Of a stretch of 38,180 nt of DNA, positions 9,230 to 18,127 are shown in pieces (the stretch's first letter is position 1; each line of letters begins with the position of its first letter). Origin of the DNA: Caulobacter sp. (GTDB taxonomy: Bacteria; Pseudomonadota; Alphaproteobacteria; Caulobacterales; Caulobacteraceae); assembly GCA_026225565.1 (NCBI GenBank), contig JAMFTA010000233.1, forward strand, positions 1-38,180. Reading direction: 5' to 3'. The notes below the pieces were generated by a model. The model saw only the letters and a program-made list of their open reading frames with translations. It was not told the DNA's origin and did not search any database. A program made the translations under genes and the position numbers.

Positions 9230-9952
9230 ATGGCGGGCAGGCGGCACTCACAATTGCCGACGATCATTCTATTGTCAGGTCTGCTCCATCTGACCGTATT
9301 GGTCGCGCTGGGCGTGGTCGCACCAAGGCCTGAATTCAGGGTTGTGCCTGAGATGTCCGCCATTGATGTGACGCTGATAACCCGCGATTGGCAGGCCAAT
9401 ATCCCTGCCAGCCGGACCACGAAACTGCCGGAAAGAAAAGTTCGGCCAAATCCGTTGTTGGATCTGACGCCAAAGGCTTCTTCCGTCCCTTCCAATCCAT
9501 CAGCCAATGCTGCGCCGTCCAAAATCGCCGCCCCGGGCGAAACTGCGGCGCCTGCGCGCGCCTCCCAAGGCCCTGCGCTGGCAAGCGATGCCCTATCGGG
9601 CGTGCGAACTCTGTTGAGGGCGACCGTGGGCTGTAACACAGCAACCATTCATTTGACTGAGGATGAGCGCGACGCCTGTGCGAAGCGTTTCGGCGATGGC
9701 GCCAGAACGGCTTCATCCTTCAGCGGTGTTCCGGTGGAAAAGCGAGCCGCTTACGATGCCGCTTTAGACGCTGAGCAAGAACGGCGTGATGGCGGCAAGG
9801 CGCAGGCGGCTTTGAAGGATCTGCAAAACGCCCGGGGCGGTACAGGCCGAGCCACTTCCGTCGACATAAATGTGGGATTTAATTGCGGGCTGAAGTTTGG
9901 CGCTGGAGAGCACTCTCTGGAGTGTAAGGGCGCTGCTCCTCCGCCACGTTAG
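9230..9952 (+). CDS. Membrane-anchored hypothetical protein with Cys-containing C-terminal domain
   Basis: A 240-residue protein I do not recognise by name. Layout: short basic N-terminus, one transmembrane helix (about residues 10-30, IILLSGLLHLTVLVALGVVA), a long Pro/Ala/Ser-rich periplasmic linker (about 65-120), then a domain starting TVGCNTATIHLTEDERDACA. The two Cys there and two more near the C-terminus (FNCGLKFG, LECKG) could form disulphides. The architecture recalls TonB-like or spacer-type envelope proteins, but no TonB domain is present. It overlaps the convergent thiL gene at the stop codons. GC content looks slightly lower than in neighbours. Confidence 0.75.
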   Translation: MAGRRHSQLPTIILLSGLLHLTVLVALGVVAPRPEFRVVPEMSAIDVTLITRDWQANIPASRTTKLPERKVRPNPLLDLTPKASSVPSNPSANAAPSKIAAPGETAAPARASQGPALASDALSGVRTLLRATVGCNTATIHLTEDERDACAKRFGDGARTASSFSGVPVEKRAAYDAALDAEQERRDGGKAQAALKDLQNARGGTGRATSVDINVGFNCGLKFGAGEHSLECKGAAPPPR

Positions 9953-10950
9953 ACGATGACAGTCACTTGCTGCTCGTCGTGGGTCCATCCCCGTCGTGTA
10001 AAGGCGATAGGCTGACCGCCGGCAAACACTCGCACATCCATGCTCTCGGTCACCAATCCAATGGGTGTCAACGGGGCGCTCGAGGCGGCAGCCTCGGTAA
10101 TCGCCACCTCCAAGTCCTTGGGGTTAACGGTGCAGACCACCTCGTAATCGTCGCCTCCCGTGGCCAGGGCCGCGAGGGCGCTTGCTTGGTCGGGCTGCAG
10201 CTTCAGCCACGTCTGAGTCGGACCTGAAAGGGGCATTCGGTCGAGGTCGATCTGCAGTCCCACGCCGCTGGCGGTGGCGATATGACCGGCGTCGGCGAGC
10301 AGACCATCGGAGACGTCGGCGGCGGCGCTGGCATGGTGGCGCAGGACGTCGGTGAGGGCGTTGCGGGGCTGCGGCAAACGATAGCGGTCAGCAAGAAAAG
10401 CTCTGGCGTCAGGGTCCAGACTAAGGCCCTCGCCCCGAGCGGCGCGCAGGCCCAGGGCGCCGTCGCCGATGGTTCCGGAGACCAGCAGCACGTCGCCGAC
10501 CTTGGCGTCCGAACGCTTCACCATGGTCCCGGTGGGCGCCCAGCCGAGCATGGTGACGGAAAGGGTCAGCGGTCCCGGCGTGGAGACGGTGTCGCCGCCG
10601 AGCAGGACCAGGCCATAGCGCGCCTGATCCTCCGCCAACCCCGCGGCGAAGGCCGCCCTGCCCGCCTCGTCCCAACCCTTGGGCCAGGCCACTGCGAGGA
10701 AGTAGGCGTAAGGATCGGCCGCCTTGGCCGCCAAGTCCGAGAGGTTCACCCGCAGGAGCTTTTGCGCCACAAGATGCGGCGGATCGTCGATGAGGAAGTG
10801 GACGCCGGCCACCATGGCGTCCTTGGTGACGATGAGGTCGAAGCCTGGCCGCGATGGGATCGCCGCCGCATCGTCAAGGAGCCCCAAGGCTTCGGGCGCG
10901 CCGTTGGTCAGCGGCCGGAACAGCGCGGCGATGGACTGGAACTCATCCAC
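9949..10950 (-). CDS. thiL: Thiamine-monophosphate kinase
   Basis: Phosphorylates thiamine monophosphate to the active cofactor thiamine diphosphate. The start is taken as GTG at 10950, giving [14 protein letters not shown], the usual ThiL N-terminus; the longer frame (to 11022) runs through nusB and is not plausible. About 333 residues. The ATP and Mg-binding motifs are [50 protein letters not shown] and [14 protein letters not shown]. It overlaps the nusB stop by eight bases, so the two are translationally coupled. Its stop overlaps that of the convergent gene ending at 9952. Confidence 0.94.
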   Translation of the reverse strand: MDEFQSIAALFRPLTNGAPEALGLLDDAAAIPSRPGFDLIVTKDAMVAGVHFLIDDPPHLVAQKLLRVNLSDLAAKAADPYAYFLAVAWPKGWDEAGRAAFAAGLAEDQARYGLVLLGGDTVSTPGPLTLSVTMLGWAPTGTMVKRSDAKVGDVLLVSGTIGDGALGLRAARGEGLSLDPDARAFLADRYRLPQPRNALTDVLRHHASAAADVSDGLLADAGHIATASGVGLQIDLDRMPLSGPTQTWLKLQPDQASALAALATGGDDYEVVCTVNPKDLEVAITEAAASSAPLTPIGLVTESMDVRVFAGGQPIAFTRRGWTHDEQQVTVIV

Positions 10951-11440
10951 CTTTCGCAGGAGGAACGGCGCCGGGGGGGACGAAGGCGCGCACATCGCGG
11001 GCGATGGCGTCGAGCGCCGCATTGAGGAAGCCCGATTCGTCGGTGAAGCTCTTGGCGATCTCTACATATTCGTCGATCACCACCTCCACCGGCACATCGC
11101 TGCGATGGATCAGCTCATAGGCCCCCGAGCGCAGGGCGGCGCGGGTGGTGGCGTCCAGCCGCTCCAGCTTCCAGCCCTTGGCCAGGCGGCGCACCACGGC
11201 GCGGTCGATCTCGCCCTGTTCCTGCACCACCCCGCGCACGATGGCCTCAAAGAAGACCTCGTCGACGGCGGCCAGCGCCTCGCCCTCGATGTCGGTCTCA
11301 AAGCGATGATCGACGAATTCACGCACCACGGCGTCCACGCCAATGCCCGAGGCTTCCATCTGGTAGAGGGCCTGCACGGCGGCGAGGCGGGCGACCGAGC
11401 GCGCCTGTCTGGCGGCGGCTGGGCGGGGGCTGTTGGTCAA
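10943..11440 (-). CDS. nusB: Transcription antitermination factor NusB
   Basis: RNA-binding helical protein that joins NusE/S10 at boxA in rRNA antitermination complexes. The core runs [16 protein letters not shown] (about residues 17-32), [38 protein letters not shown] and [20 protein letters not shown], ending [12 protein letters not shown]. The TTG at 11440 is the likely start, with 165 residues: it overlaps the nrdR stop (TTGA) and gives the normal family length. The longer open frame to 11806 is a read-through of nrdR in another frame. Linked to nrdR and thiL by overlaps at both ends. Confidence 0.93.
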   Translation of the reverse strand: MTNSPRPAAARQARSVARLAAVQALYQMEASGIGVDAVVREFVDHRFETDIEGEALAAVDEVFFEAIVRGVVQEQGEIDRAVVRRLAKGWKLERLDATTRAALRSGAYELIHRSDVPVEVVIDEYVEIAKSFTDESGFLNAALDAIARDVRAFVPPGAVPPAKGG

Positions 11441-11904
11441 ACGTCTATATCCTCGGAGAGGCCTTCCTTGCCCAGAAAGCGGGCGAAATCCTCTGTCTCG
11501 CGAAAGTCGCGATAGACCGAGGCGTAGCGGACATAGGCGACCACGTCCAAGGCCTTCAACGCCTTCATCACCAGTTCGCCCACCACGCTGGAATCGAGCT
11601 CGGTCTCGCCGCGGCTCTCCAGCTGGCGGACGATCCCCGACACCATGCGATCGACCCGCTCGGGATCGATAGGGCGCTTCCTGAGCGCGATGTCGATCGA
11701 GCGCTGCAGCTTTTCCCGGTCGAACGGCGTGCGCCGGCCGGATTTCTTCAAAATCGTCAGCTCGCGCAGCTGCACCCGCTCGAAGGTGGTGAAGCGGCCC
11801 CCGCATTCGGGACAGGCGCGTCGGCGCCGGATCGCGGCGCCATCTTCCGACGGACGCGAATCCTTCACCTGGCTCTCAAGATGGCCGCAGAATGGGCACT
11901 TCAC
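11437..11904 (-). CDS. nrdR: Transcriptional repressor NrdR
   Basis: Zinc-ribbon plus ATP-cone repressor of ribonucleotide reductase genes, binding paired NrdR boxes when dATP/ATP occupy the cone. The zinc ribbon is Cys3, Cys6, Cys31 and Cys34 (MKCPFCGH ... CPECGGRF), followed by [10 protein letters not shown] and the ATP cone beginning [20 protein letters not shown]. The 155-residue length is typical. It lies 43 bp after glyA and overlaps nusB. In many alphaproteobacteria riboflavin genes sit between nrdR and nusB; none is present here. Confidence 0.96.
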   Translation of the reverse strand: MKCPFCGHLESQVKDSRPSEDGAAIRRRRACPECGGRFTTFERVQLRELTILKKSGRRTPFDREKLQRSIDIALRKRPIDPERVDRMVSGIVRQLESRGETELDSSVVGELVMKALKALDVVAYVRYASVYRDFRETEDFARFLGKEGLSEDIDV

Positions 11905-11947
11905 GACAGGTCGCCCCTAGGTGTTGCGCGGGGCGGATGCGCCGCGA

Positions 11948-13264
11948 CTACCCATAGATGGGGAAACGGGCGGTCAGGTCCAGCACTTCGCGCTTTACGG
12001 CCGCTTCCACCGCGCCATTGTTCTCTTCGCCATTGGCGGCCAGGCCATCGACGACGCGGGCGATCATCTCGCCGATCTGTTTGAACTCCGCTTCCTTGAA
12101 GCCCCGGGTGGTGCCGGCGGGAGAGCCTAGCCGCACGCCGGAAGTGACGAAGGGGGAGCGGGGATCGAAGGGCACGCCGTTCTTGTTGGCGGTGATGTTG
12201 GCCCGTTCCAGCGCCGCTTCGGTGGCCTTGCCGGTCACGTCCTTGCGCTGCAGATCGACAAGCATCAGGTGGCTGTCGGTGCCGCCAGAGACGATCTCGA
12301 CGCCGGACCTCACCAGGGTTTCGGCCAAGACCTGGGCGTTGGCGATCACCTGCCGGGCATAGGTCTTGAATTCAGGGCGCAGGGCCTCGCCGAAGGCCAC
12401 CGCCTTGGCGGCGATCACGTGCATCAGGGGCCCGCCCTGCAGCCCCGGGAAGACGGCAGAGTTGATCTTCTTTCCGAGGTCGGCGTCGTTGGAGAGGATC
12501 ATGCCGCCGCGGGGGCCGCGCAGGGTCTTGTGAGTGGTGGTGGTGACGATGTGGGCATGAGGCAAGGGGCTCGGAAACACCCCGCCGGCGACCAGGCCGG
12601 CGAAGTGGGCCATGTCCACCATCAGATAGGCGCCCACGCTGTCGGCGATCTCCCGAAAGAGCCTGAAGTCGATCTGGCGGCTATAGGCCGAGCCGCCGGC
12701 GATGATCAGCTTGGGCTTTTCCCGTTCGGCGGTCTCCGCCAGGGCTTCATAGTCGATCAACTGGTCCTGGCGGCGCACGGTGTAGGGCACCGGCTTGAAC
12801 CACTTGCCCGACTGATTGGCCGGGGAGCCGTGGGTCAGGTGGCCGCCGGCCGCCAGGTCCATGCCCATGAATGTGTCGCCCGGTTGGAGCAGGGCCATGA
12901 ACACCGCCTGGTTGGCGTTGGCGCCCGAGTGGGGCTGCACATTGGCGAAGCTGCAGTCGAACAGGGTGCAGGCGCGCTCGATGGCCAGCCGCTCCACCTC
13001 GTCCACATACTCGCAGCCGCCATAATAGCGTTTGCCCGGATAACCCTCGGCATATTTGTTGGTGAGCACCGAGCCCTGGGCCTGCAGCACCGCCTTGGAG
13101 ACGATGTTTTCCGAGGCGATCAGCTCGATCTGGTTCTGCTGGCGGCTGAGCTCGCGCTCAATGGAGCCGAACACCGCAGCATCGACGGCGGCGAGCTGGT
13201 CCTTGAAGAAACCATCGGCGTGCGCGGCGGCGGCGGCGAACGGCTGAACGGCGGCAGAGGTCAT
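11948..13264 (-). CDS. glyA: Serine hydroxymethyltransferase
   Basis: PLP enzyme that converts serine and tetrahydrofolate to glycine and methylene-THF, the main one-carbon source. 438 residues, slightly longer than the E. coli enzyme because of an Ala-rich N-terminal extension of about 20 residues. Landmarks: [51 protein letters not shown], and the PLP-Lys motif [14 protein letters not shown]. It heads the glyA-nrdR-nusB-thiL run and is divergent from mucR across 176 bp. Confidence 0.97.
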   Translation of the reverse strand: MTSAAVQPFAAAAAHADGFFKDQLAAVDAAVFGSIERELSRQQNQIELIASENIVSKAVLQAQGSVLTNKYAEGYPGKRYYGGCEYVDEVERLAIERACTLFDCSFANVQPHSGANANQAVFMALLQPGDTFMGMDLAAGGHLTHGSPANQSGKWFKPVPYTVRRQDQLIDYEALAETAEREKPKLIIAGGSAYSRQIDFRLFREIADSVGAYLMVDMAHFAGLVAGGVFPSPLPHAHIVTTTTHKTLRGPRGGMILSNDADLGKKINSAVFPGLQGGPLMHVIAAKAVAFGEALRPEFKTYARQVIANAQVLAETLVRSGVEIVSGGTDSHLMLVDLQRKDVTGKATEAALERANITANKNGVPFDPRSPFVTSGVRLGSPAGTTRGFKEAEFKQIGEMIARVVDGLAANGEENNGAVEAAVKREVLDLTARFPIYG

Positions 13265-13440
13265 GCGTCTCTCGGGTCTGGACTCAACGGCCGCTGTTTA
13301 CGCGCGCTTTGAGCGTGGAACAATGCACCCGGACGGTTCGGAGGAACTTTCACGGTATTGACGGCGTTGCACCCACAGCACCCGATCTGGTGAATTAACT
13401 CCAACAGTCACACACGCCTATAGTAGGGATATCTTTGGAT

Positions 13441-13878
13441 ATGACCGATTTGTCGTCCAAGCAGCGTTCATCGCAAGAGACCATCAGCCTCGCCGCCAGC
13501 ATCGTATCCGCCTACGTGGCGAATAACGCGGTGCAGCCCAACGCCATACCGCAGTTGCTGCAAGCGGTGCACCGATCTCTGATCGGGCTTGGCGATTCGC
13601 CCCCGGCCCAGCCCATGAGCATCGAAAAGCCAAAACCGGCGGTGCCGATTTCCCGCTCCTTGCAGCATGACTACATCGTCTGTCTGGAAGATGGAAAACA
13701 GCTAACCATGCTGAAGCGCTATCTGCGCTCACGCTACGACATGAGTCCGGAAGACTATCGTCGTAAATGGGGTCTGCCACCCGAGTATCCGATGGTGGCG
13801 CCCGCCTACGCCACCCGGCGCTCGGCCTTCGCTAAATCCATCGGTCTTGGCACGGGCGTGCGGCGCAAAAGCGCCTGA
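13441..13878 (+). CDS. mucR: MucR/Ros-family regulator with substituted zinc ligands
   Basis: Prokaryotic zinc-finger-type DNA-binding protein of the MucR/Ros family, global regulators in alphaproteobacteria (cell-cycle and surface genes in Caulobacter). ATG at 13441 gives 145 residues; a TTG two codons earlier is also possible. The core DYIVCLEDGKQLTMLKRYLR (about 77-96), then DMSPEDYRRKWGLPPEYPM and VAPAYATRRSAFAKSIGLG, matches the family throughout. Of the Ros positions Cys, Cys, His, His, only Cys81 is kept: the others are Asp84, Tyr94 and Arg98 (Tyr99 next). It may therefore fold without zinc, as proposed for some Mesorhizobium homologues. TATAGT at about 13420 could be a -10 element. 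Confidence 0.92.
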   Translation: MTDLSSKQRSSQETISLAASIVSAYVANNAVQPNAIPQLLQAVHRSLIGLGDSPPAQPMSIEKPKPAVPISRSLQHDYIVCLEDGKQLTMLKRYLRSRYDMSPEDYRRKWGLPPEYPMVAPAYATRRSAFAKSIGLGTGVRRKSA

Positions 13879-13900
13879 CCGCCGAACTTGGCGACCGGCG

Positions 13901-15124
13901 TCAGGCCGCCGCCGGCCGCCTGGCGACGTTGCACTGGCTCCACAGGTCGTTCATCGCCGCCACCAGCCGGTCCATCATCGGATCCGTATGGAAGGGCGTT
14001 GGCGTGAAGCGCAGGCGCTCGGACCCGCGCTGCACGGTGGGATAGTTGATCGGCTGCACATAGACCCCGTGCTCGGTCAAAAGCATGTCCGAGACCATCT
14101 TGCAGCGCACCGGATCGCCGACGAACACCGGCACGATATGGGTCTGCGATTCCATCACCGGCAGCCCGGCCTCATGAAAGCGGCGCTTCAGAGTGGCGGC
14201 GCGCTCCTGGTGGTGCACACGCACCTCGTTATGGGTCTTCAGCCAGCGCACGCTGGCCATGGCGCCGGCGGCCAGGGCGGGCGGGATGGAGGTGGTGAAG
14301 ATAAATCCGGACGCGTAGGAGCGGATGGCGTCGACGATCTCTGCGTTCGCCGCGATATAGCCGCCCATGACGCCAAAGGCCTTGCCGAGCGTTCCCTCGA
14401 CAATGTCGATCTCGTCCATCACCCCGTCTCGCTCGGCGACGCCGCCGCCGCGCAGGCCGTAAAGGCCCACCGCATGTACCTCGTCGAGATAGGTCAGGGC
14501 GCCGTAGAGTTTAGCCAGGGCGATGGTGCCGGCGATATCGGAGATGTCGCCATCCATGGAATAGACGCTCTCAAAGGCGATCAGCTTGGGGGCGCTCGCC
14601 GGCGCCTGAGCCAGAAGGCTCTCCAGGTGCTCAAGGTCGTTATGGCGAAACACGTGCCGCTCGCAGCCGCCGTTGCGGATGCCGGCGATCATCGAGGCAT
14701 GGTTCAGGGCGTCGGAGAAGACGATCAGCCCTGGCAGCACCTTGGCCAAGGTCGCCAAGGCGCCTTCGTTGGCGACAAAGCCCGAGGTGAACAGAAGCGC
14801 TGCGTCCTTGCCATGCAGGTCGGCCAGTTCGGCTTCCAGCTCCACGTGATAGCGGGTGGTGCCCGAGATGTTGCGGGTGCCGCCAGAGCCGGCGCCCACC
14901 GCATCGATGGCGTCGTGCATGGCCTTTATCACCACCGGGTTCTGCCCCTGGCCCAGATAGTCGTTGGAGCACCAGACGGTGACCTGTTGCTCGGCGCCGT
15001 CAGGACGGGTCCAGGTCGCCAGGGGAAAATCGCCGCGATGCCGCTTCAGGTCGGCGAACACCCGATAACGCCCCTCGGTATGAACCTGCTCAAGAGCGGA
15101 GTGGAAGGCGGCCTTATAGTCCAC
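13901..15124 (-). CDS. hemA: 5-aminolevulinate synthase (C4 pathway)
   Basis: PLP enzyme that condenses glycine and succinyl-CoA to 5-aminolevulinate, the first step of alphaproteobacterial haem synthesis. GTG at 15124 gives [20 protein letters not shown], the normal family start; the frame extends to 15160 but those 12 residues are unlike the family. About 407 residues. Motifs: [57 protein letters not shown] and the PLP-Lys loop [13 protein letters not shown]. It converges on mucR with a 22-bp gap. hemB, the next enzyme, is 5 kb away. Confidence 0.97.
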   Translation of the reverse strand: MDYKAAFHSALEQVHTEGRYRVFADLKRHRGDFPLATWTRPDGAEQQVTVWCSNDYLGQGQNPVVIKAMHDAIDAVGAGSGGTRNISGTTRYHVELEAELADLHGKDAALLFTSGFVANEGALATLAKVLPGLIVFSDALNHASMIAGIRNGGCERHVFRHNDLEHLESLLAQAPASAPKLIAFESVYSMDGDISDIAGTIALAKLYGALTYLDEVHAVGLYGLRGGGVAERDGVMDEIDIVEGTLGKAFGVMGGYIAANAEIVDAIRSYASGFIFTTSIPPALAAGAMASVRWLKTHNEVRVHHQERAATLKRRFHEAGLPVMESQTHIVPVFVGDPVRCKMVSDMLLTEHGVYVQPINYPTVQRGSERLRFTPTPFHTDPMMDRLVAAMNDLWSQCNVARRPAAA

Positions 15125-15234
15125 GAGCGACGATCCATAGCGACAGACGGCATCACGCACGCCCAGAACACCAGGCGGGTTCTGTCACCAAGGGTCGCTC
15201 TCGTCTACGGCCGGCCGAAAGATGAGAGTCGTTA

Positions 15235-16131
15235 TCAATGAAGGGCTTGCAGGTCGCCGCGCAGCATTTGCAAGACAGCGGAGAAGTCCTTTTGACCGAA
15301 CCCCTGACGCTCGAACAGGGCGTAAAGCCCCTCGGCGGCGGCCCCCATCGGCGCGGCGGCGCCGGCTTTGGCGGCCGCCTCCTGGGCCAGTTTCATATCC
15401 TTCAGCATCAGGGCGGTCAGAAAGCCGCCCTCATAGCCCCGGTCCGCCGGGCTGGCCGGACCGACCCCTGGCCAGGGGCAGTAGGCGGAGAGCGACCAAC
15501 ATTGGCCCGATGACTGGGAGGCGACCTCAAAAAACTTGTCGGGGGCCAAGCCCAGCTTCTCGGCCAGGGCGAAGGCTTCGCACACCCCCAGCATGGTGAT
15601 CCCCAAGACCATGTTGTTGCAGATCTTCGCCGCCTGGCCCGCGCCCACGGCGCCCGCGTGCACCACGGCCTTGGCCATGGGCTGGAGAGCCGCTTCCACC
15701 GCCGCATAATCGGCGTCCGCGCACCCGACCATAAAGGTCAGGGCCCCTGTCTCCGCCGCCAGGACGCCGCCCGAAACGGGCGCATCGGCAAAGCGCAGAC
15801 CGGCCTCGGCCGCCGCCTTCCCCACCGCCCGCGCGCTCTCCACATCGATGGTCGAGCAGTCGATCAGGAGGGCGCCTTTGGGGACGTTGGGAATCACATG
15901 GCTGAGGAAGACCTCGCGCACGTGCTGGCCGGCCGGGAGCATGGTGATCACCACCTCCGCATCCGCCACCGCCTCGGCCACCGAAACGGCGGGCGTGCAG
16001 CCCTGCCCCTTCACCGCCTCCAGGGCCGCCGCCGAAAGATCGAAGGCCAGGACCCGATGCCCGGCCTTGGCCTGATTGGCCGCCATGCCTCCGCCCATGT
16101 GACCGAGGCCAATAAATGCGATGCTGGCCAT
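15235..16131 (-). CDS. mmsB: 3-hydroxyisobutyrate dehydrogenase
   Basis: NAD-dependent oxidation of 3-hydroxyisobutyrate to methylmalonate semialdehyde in valine breakdown. 298 residues from ATG at 16131; the open frame to 16260 precedes the Rossmann start and is ignored. N-terminal FIGLGHMGGGMAANQAKAGH binds NAD; LLIDCSTIDVESARAV and DAPVSGGVLAAETGALTFM form the substrate site; the catalytic Lys is in GAGQAAKICNNMVLG. The C-terminal half has the expected GLAPDKFFEVASQSSGQCWS. It starts four bases after the methyltransferase stop, so the two are cotranscribed, and belongs with the two valine genes at 17.0-19.3 kb. Confidence 0.95.
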   Translation of the reverse strand: MASIAFIGLGHMGGGMAANQAKAGHRVLAFDLSAAALEAVKGQGCTPAVSVAEAVADAEVVITMLPAGQHVREVFLSHVIPNVPKGALLIDCSTIDVESARAVGKAAAEAGLRFADAPVSGGVLAAETGALTFMVGCADADYAAVEAALQPMAKAVVHAGAVGAGQAAKICNNMVLGITMLGVCEAFALAEKLGLAPDKFFEVASQSSGQCWSLSAYCPWPGVGPASPADRGYEGGFLTALMLKDMKLAQEAAAKAGAAAPMGAAAEGLYALFERQGFGQKDFSAVLQMLRGDLQALH

Positions 16132-16135
16132 CGGC

Positions 16136-16861
16136 TTAGGCCGGCCGCTTGAAGCGGTAGAGGAACTGGTCGGTATGCCCCCGCACCAAGGGATCGAACA
16201 CCAGCTTGGTATGATCGTCCAGGCTGTTGCGCAACACCGTGCTCTCTCCGTCGAAGACAAAGCCGGCGGCCTCCAACTCGCGCCGGGCGATGGCCGGATC
16301 GATCCTGTGCAGCTTGTCGGCGGTGTCGAGGGGCGCGCCAGCGGCGGCGGCGTGGATCAGCACGCCGCCGGGCTTGACGGCGTTGAACAAGGCCTTGTCG
16401 GTCGCCGGCACGTCGATGTGCAGCTTGGCCAAATGGAAGTCGTGATAGTTCTGGGCGGTGAACATCACGTCGGCCTTGGGCAGGGCCGCCAGGCCGGCGG
16501 CGTCAAGGGTCGCGGCGCTGACATTGGCGTAGATGGGATTGCCGGCGATGTCCTTGGGGCCAGGATAGGTCTCGCCGGGTTTGGCGATCGAGACGGCGAT
16601 CAGATGGCCGCTGGGCCCCACCGCCTTGGAGAAGATGCGGGTGAAATAGCCGCCGGCGGGCAGGAGTTCGACCACCGTGTCGCCGGGCTTCACCCCGGAA
16701 AACACCATGACGTCAGCCGGCATACGCAGCACATCGCGCGCCACGTCGGTCGCCGGCCGGGCCGGGTCGCCAACCGCCGCCTTGACGTACACGGGCTGGG
16801 CCGACGCGGCGCCCGCCATCAGGGCTAGGCTGGCGGCGAAGGCGAAGAGGGTTTTGGTCAT
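16136..16861 (-). CDS. Exported class I methyltransferase-like protein
   Basis: SAM-methyltransferase fold with a signal peptide, resembling the 'predicted methyltransferase' group COG4798. From ATG at 16861 (about 241 residues) it begins MTKTLFAFAASLALMAGA with a likely cut after ASA. The SAM-binding strand and loop is VVELLPAGGYFTRIFSKAVG, followed by GHLIAVSI and an aromatic-rich segment FTAQNYHDFHLAK where a catalytic motif would be. The C-terminus has RRELEAAGFVFDGES and HTDQFLYRFKRPA. If it is really exported, a source of SAM in the periplasm is unclear, so the activity is unknown. It directly precedes mmsB. Confidence 0.82.
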   Translation of the reverse strand: MTKTLFAFAASLALMAGAASAQPVYVKAAVGDPARPATDVARDVLRMPADVMVFSGVKPGDTVVELLPAGGYFTRIFSKAVGPSGHLIAVSIAKPGETYPGPKDIAGNPIYANVSAATLDAAGLAALPKADVMFTAQNYHDFHLAKLHIDVPATDKALFNAVKPGGVLIHAAAAGAPLDTADKLHRIDPAIARRELEAAGFVFDGESTVLRNSLDDHTKLVFDPLVRGHTDQFLYRFKRPA

Positions 16862-16934
16862 GGAATCCTTCGGGACGGCTTTTGTTCGAATTTGGCGCGC
16901 GTTTGCTCGCACGTTAGAGCAGAGCACAACCCTC

Positions 16935-17049
16935 TGTCATCCCCGAACCGAAGGACGGGCAAGCCAAAGTAGGCGGGGCTTATCCGGGGCGCACGACCGT
17001 ATCCACCGCGATGGATCCCGAGCGCCGGCGCGCTTTCACCGGGATGACA
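16935..17049. repeat. REP-like intergenic inverted repeat
   Basis: Ends tgtcatcccc (16935-16944) and ccgggatgaca (17039-17049) are inverted copies. The inner sequence GGATCCCGAGCGCCGG resembles the tcatcccgg-type palindromic elements common between alphaproteobacterial genes. It lies between the hydrolase and methyltransferase genes, in a 204-bp gap with no ORF. Confidence 0.7.
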
Positions 17050-17065
17050 AGGCTGGTGGATCCGA

Positions 17066-18127
17066 TCAGGCCAGCGGCGTCCATTCCTCATTCATCGGCA
17101 GCGGAGCGAAAATCTTGTCCAGCAGCGCCTCGCTGACCCCCTCCAGCAAGGGCGGATCCCAACGGGGGGCGTTGTCCTTATCAACGATCACCGCGCGCAC
17201 TCCCTCGATGAAGTCCGGCCGCGCCACCACCCGGACGCCGATGCGGTATTCCATGGCCATGTTGTCGTCGAAGGACGTCAGCGCCTTGCCGGTGCGCAAC
17301 TGTCTGAAGGCCACCTTCAGGGTCTGGGGCGATTTGGCGAGCAGGATGTCGTGCTGGGCGATGGCCCAGGGGGAGCCGTCCTCGCGCAGGGCCTGCAGGA
17401 TGGCCTCCACCGTCGGGGCCTTGAACGCCTGGTCGATGGCGTCCTGATGGGCGGCGATCGGAGGCGAGCCGGCGTTGGCCTCATATTCGGTCAGCAGAGT
17501 CTCGATAGCGGCTGGATCGGCGACAATAGCCGCCTTCAGCGCCTCGACGTCTGCGCCCTGTACGTAATCGGTGGCCACGCCCAGCACGAGGCAATCGGCC
17601 CCCTTGATGCGCGCGCCGGTGAGCGCCAGCCACATCCCCGCCTCCCCCGGCAGCCGCGGCAGATGCCAGCCGCCGCCCACGTCGGGGAACAGGCCAACGC
17701 CGGTTTCCGGCATGGCGAAGGTGGTGCGTTCGGTCGCCACCCGATAGCGGCAGGGCAAGGCGACGCCCACGCCGCCGCCCATGACGATTCCGTCAATGAT
17801 CACGCAGACCGGCTTAGGATAGGCCATCAGCAACGCGTTCATGCGGTATTCTATGAAGAAGAAGGCTCGCGCCTCGACGCCATCCTTGGCGCTGCTCTCC
17901 GCCAGCATCCGGATATCTCCGCCGGCGCAAAACCCTCGGTCCCCGGCGTGGTCGATCAGCACGAGCGTGACCTGGGGATCGTCCCTCCAAGCCAGCAGCG
18001 CCGCGATGATCGCCTCGCACATCGCCGTGGTCAGCGCGTGAAGGGCTTTGGGACGGTTGAGGGTGATGCGGCCCACAGCGCCCTCGATGCGGGCGAAGAT
18101 GTCCCCTTCGCTACTCGTTGAAGTCAT
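17066..18127 (-). CDS. 3-hydroxyisobutyryl-CoA hydrolase (enoyl-CoA hydratase fold)
   Basis: Hydrolyses 3-hydroxyisobutyryl-CoA in valine degradation, releasing free acid for mmsB. 353 residues, the length of HIBCH rather than of simple hydratases (about 260). Crotonase features: [33 protein letters not shown] (oxyanion hole), [19 protein letters not shown], and the HIBCH signature [20 protein letters not shown] with the catalytic Glu and Asp. The C-terminal HIBCH extension ends RRL-type motif-poor but contains [17 protein letters not shown], which is diagnostic. ATGA overlap with the upstream dehydrogenase stop shows one operon. Confidence 0.93.
   Translation of the reverse strand: MTSTSSEGDIFARIEGAVGRITLNRPKALHALTTAMCEAIIAALLAWRDDPQVTLVLIDHAGDRGFCAGGDIRMLAESSAKDGVEARAFFFIEYRMNALLMAYPKPVCVIIDGIVMGGGVGVALPCRYRVATERTTFAMPETGVGLFPDVGGGWHLPRLPGEAGMWLALTGARIKGADCLVLGVATDYVQGADVEALKAAIVADPAAIETLLTEYEANAGSPPIAAHQDAIDQAFKAPTVEAILQALREDGSPWAIAQHDILLAKSPQTLKVAFRQLRTGKALTSFDDNMAMEYRIGVRVVARPDFIEGVRAVIVDKDNAPRWDPPLLEGVSEALLDKIFAPLPMNEEWTPLA

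Noticed and set aside
11441-11806. N-terminal extension of nusB to 287 residues
   Set aside because: It reads through nrdR in another frame; the TTG at 11440 gives normal NusB length and overlaps the nrdR stop.
13330-13440. CtrA-type TTAA-N7-TTAA box upstream of mucR
   Set aside because: Only one TTAA half-site (in gaattaact) is present; the second half at the right spacing is absent.
13847-15241. 464-codon open frame on the plus strand
   Set aside because: It lies entirely opposite hemA, has no family motifs, and is the expected mirror frame of GC-rich coding DNA.
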